Part shown: positions 60,619-64,000 of the stretch, piece by piece
Numbering within the stretch: position 1 is the stretch's first letter
How the letters are laid out: each line of letters begins with the position of its first letter
From: Streptomyces cinerochromogenes
Lineage (GTDB): Bacteria; Actinomycetota; Actinomycetes; Streptomycetales; Streptomycetaceae
Assembly: GCF_014648635.1 (NCBI RefSeq)
Contig: NZ_BMRM01000001.1
Coordinates: 372,001-436,000, forward strand
Length of the DNA stretch: 64,000 nucleotides
Direction of reading: 5' to 3'
Notes under the pieces: generated by a model
Told to the model about the DNA's origin: nothing
Databases searched by the model: none
The model's input: only the letters and a program-made list of their open reading frames with translations
Program-made: the position numbers and the translations under genes

Positions 60619-62763
60619 CTACAGGTCCCTGACGTCCACGCTGTAGACCGCGCGCATGCCGTAGGGGACGTAGAGGACGTCGCCGGCCGGGACGGGGGCC
60701 GCCGCGGTGGTGCCGGAGTTGCTGTCGCCGTCGTCGCGGCCGGGCAGGGTGCCGGTGACCCTGCCGGTGCGCAGGTCGAGCGCGGCGAGCCGGCCGGTGG
60801 GCGAGGCCAGGTAGAGCCGGGTGGCGGAGGCGGCGGGCGGGCCGGGCTGCTCGACGGTGGAGTTGCTCTCCCACCGCTCGCGCCCGGTGAGCGGGTCGAT
60901 CGCGCGGACGCTGCCGCTGGTGAGGGTGAGGTAGAGGGTGTCGCGGACGACGTAGGCGCCGGAGGCGTTGCGCGGGGCGGCCAGCCGTACGGTCGTCAGG
61001 ACGTGCGAGGAGTTGTCGATCAGGGTCAGGCCGGTCAGCTTCTCCATGAGCGGGTCGGCGCCGAGCACGAGGTGGCCCCGGGTGTGTCCCAGCAGGGACA
61101 GCGTGCCCTTGACCGTGATCTTCCAGCTGGGCCTGCCGGTGGCGGGGTCGAGCCGGGCGACGGTGGTGTGCGGGTTGTCGCCGTTGTCGTCGGAGGTGCG
61201 GCAGACCAGGTACGGCCGGCCGCCCTCGCCGGTCAGCGCGCAGTCGCTGTCGGCACCGGCGGGCAGTTTGCGGTGCCAGCGGACCGTGCCGTGCGCGGCG
61301 TCGAGCAGGGCGTAGGAGTCGGAGGCGGTGCCGTAGGTGGTGATGACGCCGGCCGGGGTGGCGACGGCGCCGGCGTACTCCGGTCCGGGGCCGTCGACGC
61401 TGTCGGCGACGACCGTGCTCCAGACCGGCTTGCCGGTGTCCGGGTCCAGGGCCTGCACGGTGTACCGGGTGCGGCTCTGCGGCTCCTCGCCCTTCCTGAT
61501 GTCGGTGCTGTCGGCGCCGAAGACGTACACGGCGCCGGGGCGGGCGCCGATGATCGTGCCGCCGCCGCTGGACGAGGTCTCGGCGGGGGTGGGGTCCATG
61601 GGCCGGGTCCAGGTGTTGCGGCCCTCGGCGAGGGTGAAGCGCGCGGCCATGATCCCGTCACCGGCGCACAGCAGCGCCTTGCCGGTGATGGCGCAGCGGC
61701 TGAACGGTCCGCTCGGGCCCGTGCTCTGCGGGTTGCCGGCCGTGGGGTCCGAGGCCTGCCGGTGCCAGGCGTGCCAGCCGGCCGGCAGGTCGTGCGGGGC
61801 CTCGCCGCCGCCGGCGCGGGCGAGGACGGTGGTGGCGGCCACGGCGGCCAGTACGGCGGCGACGGCGGCGACGGCGGCCGGCCAGCGGCGGCGCCTGCGC
61901 GGGCGTACGGGCTCGGGGTCCGGCGCCTCGGGCTCGGGGCGCGGGTCGGGCAGCCGGCCCTCGCGGAGCAGGTGCAGCAGTTCGTCGGGGCCGGGGCGGG
62001 ACTTGGGGTGTTTCTCCAGGCAGAGGCGGACGAAGGGGAGCAGCTCCTCGGGGACCCCGGTCAGCTCGGGGGTGCCCTCGACGACGCGGGTGGCGGTCTC
62101 CCAGGGGCTCGCGCTGTCGAAGGGGCCGTGCCGGGTGGCGGCGTACACGAGGACGGCGCCGAGGGAGAAGATGTCGGTGGCCGGGCCGACCTCGTGCGGG
62201 GAGGCGAACTGCTCGGGGGACATGAAGGGCGGGGTGCCCATCACGCGGCCGGTCTGGGTGAGGGCGTCCATGCCGGCGGCCTCGGCGGCGCGGGAGATGC
62301 CGAAGTCGATGACGCGGGGGCCGTCGTCGGCGAGCATCACGTTGGCCGGTTTCAGGTCCCGGTGGACGACTCCGGCGCGGTGGATGTCGCGCAGGGCCTC
62401 GGCGAGGCCGGCGGCGAGTTCGCGCAGCCGGGCCGCCGGGAGCGGGCCGTGCCGGCGGACGTGGGTGCCGAGGTCCTCGCCGGGGATGTAGAGCGTGGCC
62501 ATCCAGGGGCGGGGCGCGTCGGCGTCCGCGTCCACGACGGGTGCCGTGAAGGCGCCGCTGACCTGGCGGGCGGCGGCCACCTCGCGGCGGAACCGGGTGC
62601 GGAACTCGTCGTCGTCGGCGTACTGGCCGTGGACGACCTTGACGGCGAGCCGGCGGCCGGAGGCGGAGCGGGCCAGGTAGACCACGCCCATGCCGCCGCT
62701 GCCGAGGCGGTCCTCGATGCGGTAGCCGCCGATCTGCGCCGGGTCCGAGTCGCGCAGCGCCAT
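60619..62763 (-). CDS. Receptor-type Ser/Thr protein kinase with PQQ-like beta-propeller outer domain
   Basis: In this 714-residue product the cytoplasmic kinase (~13-265) has the glycine loop GSGGMGVVYLA, ATP Lys42 (LAVKVV), catalytic HRDLKPAN (Asp136) and DFG (Asp153). A Pro/Glu-rich juxtamembrane part is followed by a membrane helix (~305-325) and an exported domain (~340-714) of PQQ-like repeats (WKITVKGTL, GTVRWHRKL, GRERWES, GRVTGTL). It resembles PknB/AfsK-type kinases, whose beta-propellers sense an extracellular cue. The start is ATG at 62763 behind a G-rich site. No substrate gene is obvious; the 64-residue membrane protein upstream, 66 bp away in the same orientation, may be co-expressed. 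Confidence 0.93.
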   Translation of the reverse strand: MALRDSDPAQIGGYRIEDRLGSGGMGVVYLARSASGRRLAVKVVHGQYADDDEFRTRFRREVAAARQVSGAFTAPVVDADADAPRPWMATLYIPGEDLGTHVRRHGPLPAARLRELAAGLAEALRDIHRAGVVHRDLKPANVMLADDGPRVIDFGISRAAEAAGMDALTQTGRVMGTPPFMSPEQFASPHEVGPATDIFSLGAVLVYAATRHGPFDSASPWETATRVVEGTPELTGVPEELLPFVRLCLEKHPKSRPGPDELLHLLREGRLPDPRPEPEAPDPEPVRPRRRRRWPAAVAAVAAVLAAVAATTVLARAGGGEAPHDLPAGWHAWHRQASDPTAGNPQSTGPSGPFSRCAITGKALLCAGDGIMAARFTLAEGRNTWTRPMDPTPAETSSSGGGTIIGARPGAVYVFGADSTDIRKGEEPQSRTRYTVQALDPDTGKPVWSTVVADSVDGPGPEYAGAVATPAGVITTYGTASDSYALLDAAHGTVRWHRKLPAGADSDCALTGEGGRPYLVCRTSDDNGDNPHTTVARLDPATGRPSWKITVKGTLSLLGHTRGHLVLGADPLMEKLTGLTLIDNSSHVLTTVRLAAPRNASGAYVVRDTLYLTLTSGSVRAIDPLTGRERWESNSTVEQPGPPAASATRLYLASPTGRLAALDLRTGRVTGTLPGRDDGDSNSGTTAAAPVPAGDVLYVPYGMRAVYSVDVRDL

Positions 62764-62828
62764 CCCCGTACGTCCCCCCGTTGTTCCAGCTGTGCGGCCC
62801 GCTCAGGCCGGCCGGCTCCCCCGCCGGG

Positions 62829-63023
62829 TCAGAACCTGATCGAGTTGATCGACTCCGCTATCGAGTTGAGGAAGCGGTTGATCGATGGTGCCATGCCGCT
62901 GGAGGCGAGGAAGAAGCCGAAGAGGATGGCGACGATGGCGGGGCCTGCCTTGATGTTCCCTCCCCGGATCAGCACCACCAGGATGATCGCCAACAGCAGC
63001 ACCACAGACAGTGAAATGGCCAC
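62829..63023 (-). CDS. 64-residue membrane protein, conserved hypothetical
   Basis: The protein has two hydrophobic stretches (~4-19, SLSVVLLLAIILVVLI; ~27-41, AGPAIVAILFGFFLA) joined by RGGNIK, and an amphipathic C-terminus (INRFLNSIAESINSIRF). The start is GTG at 63023. The size and hairpin topology suggest a small inner-membrane protein, possibly phage-shock or SdpI-like, but no family is certain. It lies 66 bp upstream of the receptor kinase in the same orientation. Confidence 0.75.
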   Translation of the reverse strand: MAISLSVVLLLAIILVVLIRGGNIKAGPAIVAILFGFFLASSGMAPSINRFLNSIAESINSIRF

Positions 63024-63416
63024 AACTGATCACACCCTCGGTCGGTCCGCTCTCCCGGCCCGGAGGTACGGCCCGCGCACCCCCGCCAGAACCATCGTGC
63101 CACCAACCCGCCCCCGTCATGCGGCGCATGACACAACGTCCGCACGGACGCCGGTGCGGGCGATCTTCCGTACAGCAATTCGAGGGGCTTCCGGCACCCG
63201 ACTCCCGGAGAAATTACGCGACTTCGTTTCCGTACCCACACATCACGTGTGCAGGTAATTCGAATTGATGGCACAGAGACAACGTATGCCCCAATTAGTC
63301 ATCATGAATCGGGACATCACGGGTGAACTGGCGACCCGAGTGTGCCCACCATCACGTGGACAAGGACCGCAAGTTCGGTAAATGAGCGGGTACCCGAACC
63401 CGATAACCAGGAATGA
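63024..63416. other. Divergent intergenic region, no gene seen
   Basis: This ~390-bp region lies between the 64-residue membrane protein and the acyltransferase. AT content rises after 63200, with stretches such as AATTCGAATTGATGG, consistent with promoters. Open frames lack starts, ribosome sites and GC3 bias. Apart from the operator described next, I see no clear element. Confidence 0.4.
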
Positions 63417-63456
63417 CTGCGGGAGTTTTACGAAATCCCGCAGGCGACGCTAGGGT
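63417..63456 (+). promoter_or_regulatory. Promoter with overlapping operator for the acyltransferase gene
   Basis: The -35-like TTTACG (63427-63432) and -10 TAGGGT (63451-63456) are 18 nt apart, and the -10 ends 7 nt before the ATG. A perfect inverted repeat, CTGCGGGA (63417-63424) with TCCCGCAG (63436-63443), encloses the -35 box. That is the layout of a repressor site. Leaderless translation is implied. Confidence 0.5.
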
Positions 63457-63463
63457 GCCTGAG

Positions 63464-64000
63464 ATGTTTGACGCCGCCTCGTCCCCCGGCCAGAACCGCA
63501 GCCCGCTCCCCCCGGCACAGCCGCCGGCGGACGGAGTGCCCGCTCCGCGTACCCCGACGAGCGCGCAGAACCAGCGCGGGCGGCAGCGGGGTCGGCAGCA
63601 GGCGGCGGACAGACCGGCATCCGGGCGGCAGCGTGACGCCTTCTTCGACAACGCCAAGTACCTGGCCATCGTGCTCGTGGCGATGGGGCACGCCTGGGAG
63701 CCGCTGAAGGGCGACAGCCGCATCCTGGAGGGCGCGTACACGGTCGTGTACTCCTTCCACATGCCGGCGTTCATCATCATCTCCGGCTTCTTCTCGCGCA
63801 GCTTCGACATGCGCCCGGACCGGCTGAAGCGGCTCATCACCGGCGTCGCCGTGCCGTACGTCCTGTTCGAGACGGCGTACCCGCTCTTCAAGAACGCCGT
63901 CACCGGCTCGCACGAGGAGATCAGCCTCCTCGACCCCTGGTACCTGACCTGGTTCCTGGCCGCCCTGTTCATCTGGCGGCTGACCACGCCCGTCTGGAAG
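63464..64000 (+). CDS. Acyltransferase 3-family membrane protein, 3' end outside the window
   Basis: The first 179 codons are visible and open to the window edge. A hydrophilic Pro/Gln/Arg-rich N-terminus (~60 residues) leads into FDNAKYLAIVLVAMGHAWEPL, then YSFHMPAFIIISGFFSRSF and the next helices (LITGVAVPYVLFE; WYLTWFLAALFIWRL). The His after the first helix and the SGFF turn are typical of acyltransferase-3 (OafA/NodX-type) proteins, which O-acylate sugars of envelope polymers or antibiotics. The start is ATG at 63464 with a -10 box 7 nt upstream, leaderless. Here the family looks like the fucose-4-O-acetylase subgroup. Confidence 0.85.
   Translation, partial: MFDAASSPGQNRSPLPPAQPPADGVPAPRTPTSAQNQRGRQRGRQQAADRPASGRQRDAFFDNAKYLAIVLVAMGHAWEPLKGDSRILEGAYTVVYSFHMPAFIIISGFFSRSFDMRPDRLKRLITGVAVPYVLFETAYPLFKNAVTGSHEEISLLDPWYLTWFLAALFIWRLTTPVWK

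Overview
The window is a 64-kb piece of a Streptomyces chromosome. GC content is very high, third codon positions are almost all G or C, GTG starts are common, and the gene order rplU-rpmA-obg, proB/proA, rodA-mrdA-mreD-mreC-mreB-ndk-folC-valS and clpX-clpP2-clpP1-tig matches the S. coelicolor SCO2570-2620 interval as I remember it. Most genes lie on the minus strand. I see no CRISPR array, insertion sequence or integrase gene.

Layout. 1-5.1 kb: the end of a ferredoxin gene, then a 4.5-kb block flanked by two identical tRNA-Ala(GGC) genes in the same orientation. The block holds a GT87 mannosyltransferase-like membrane protein, two small zinc-ribbon proteins and an MFS exporter divergent from a MmyB-type regulator with palindromes between them. 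5.1-16.1 kb: histidine phosphatase, rsfS, an LCP/LytR_C envelope protein, nadD, two 54-residue membrane proteins, an M48-type protease, two related single-pass membrane proteins, proA and proB. 16.2-25.6 kb: an envelope-polymer group (polysaccharide pyruvyl transferase, GT2 glycosyltransferase, membrane-anchored CDP-polyol phosphotransferase, fused cytidylyltransferase/dehydrogenase), a decayed sulfotransferase-like gene and a Tat-exported PhoD phosphatase. 25.8-33.3 kb: the rplU-rpmA-obg operon with a structured leader and a repeat array in its 3' UTR, then a very long RNase E/G gene. 33.5-41.7 kb: a DUF2344 protein, a membrane protein built from internal repeats, a frameshifted membrane-protein gene, a CsbD-like protein, a SpoIIE-type phosphatase, a TIGR03960 radical SAM protein and a CYTH-CHAD protein. 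41.8-54.9 kb: the elongasome genes rodA, mrdA and mreDCB, then ndk, DUF4233, folC, valS and a divergent Pro/Tyr-rich membrane protein. 55-60 kb: a small secreted protein, clpX, clpP2, clpP1 and tig. 60.1-64 kb: tRNA-Pro, tRNA-Gly, a receptor-type Ser/Thr kinase, a small membrane protein and the start of an acyltransferase gene running off the end.

The genes group into three jobs. The first is cell envelope and spore wall (LCP protein, the two SVVFDE-motif proteins, the teichoic-acid-like group, Mre/RodA/PBP2). The second is protein quality and ribosome biogenesis (RsfS, Obg, L21/L27, Tig, ClpP1P2X). The third is core metabolism (proline, NAD, folate, nucleotides). Recurring regulatory themes are leaderless starts with a TANNNT box 6-7 nt upstream (seven genes) and short tandem-repeat arrays overlapping or abutting the 3' ends of minus-strand genes (four cases).
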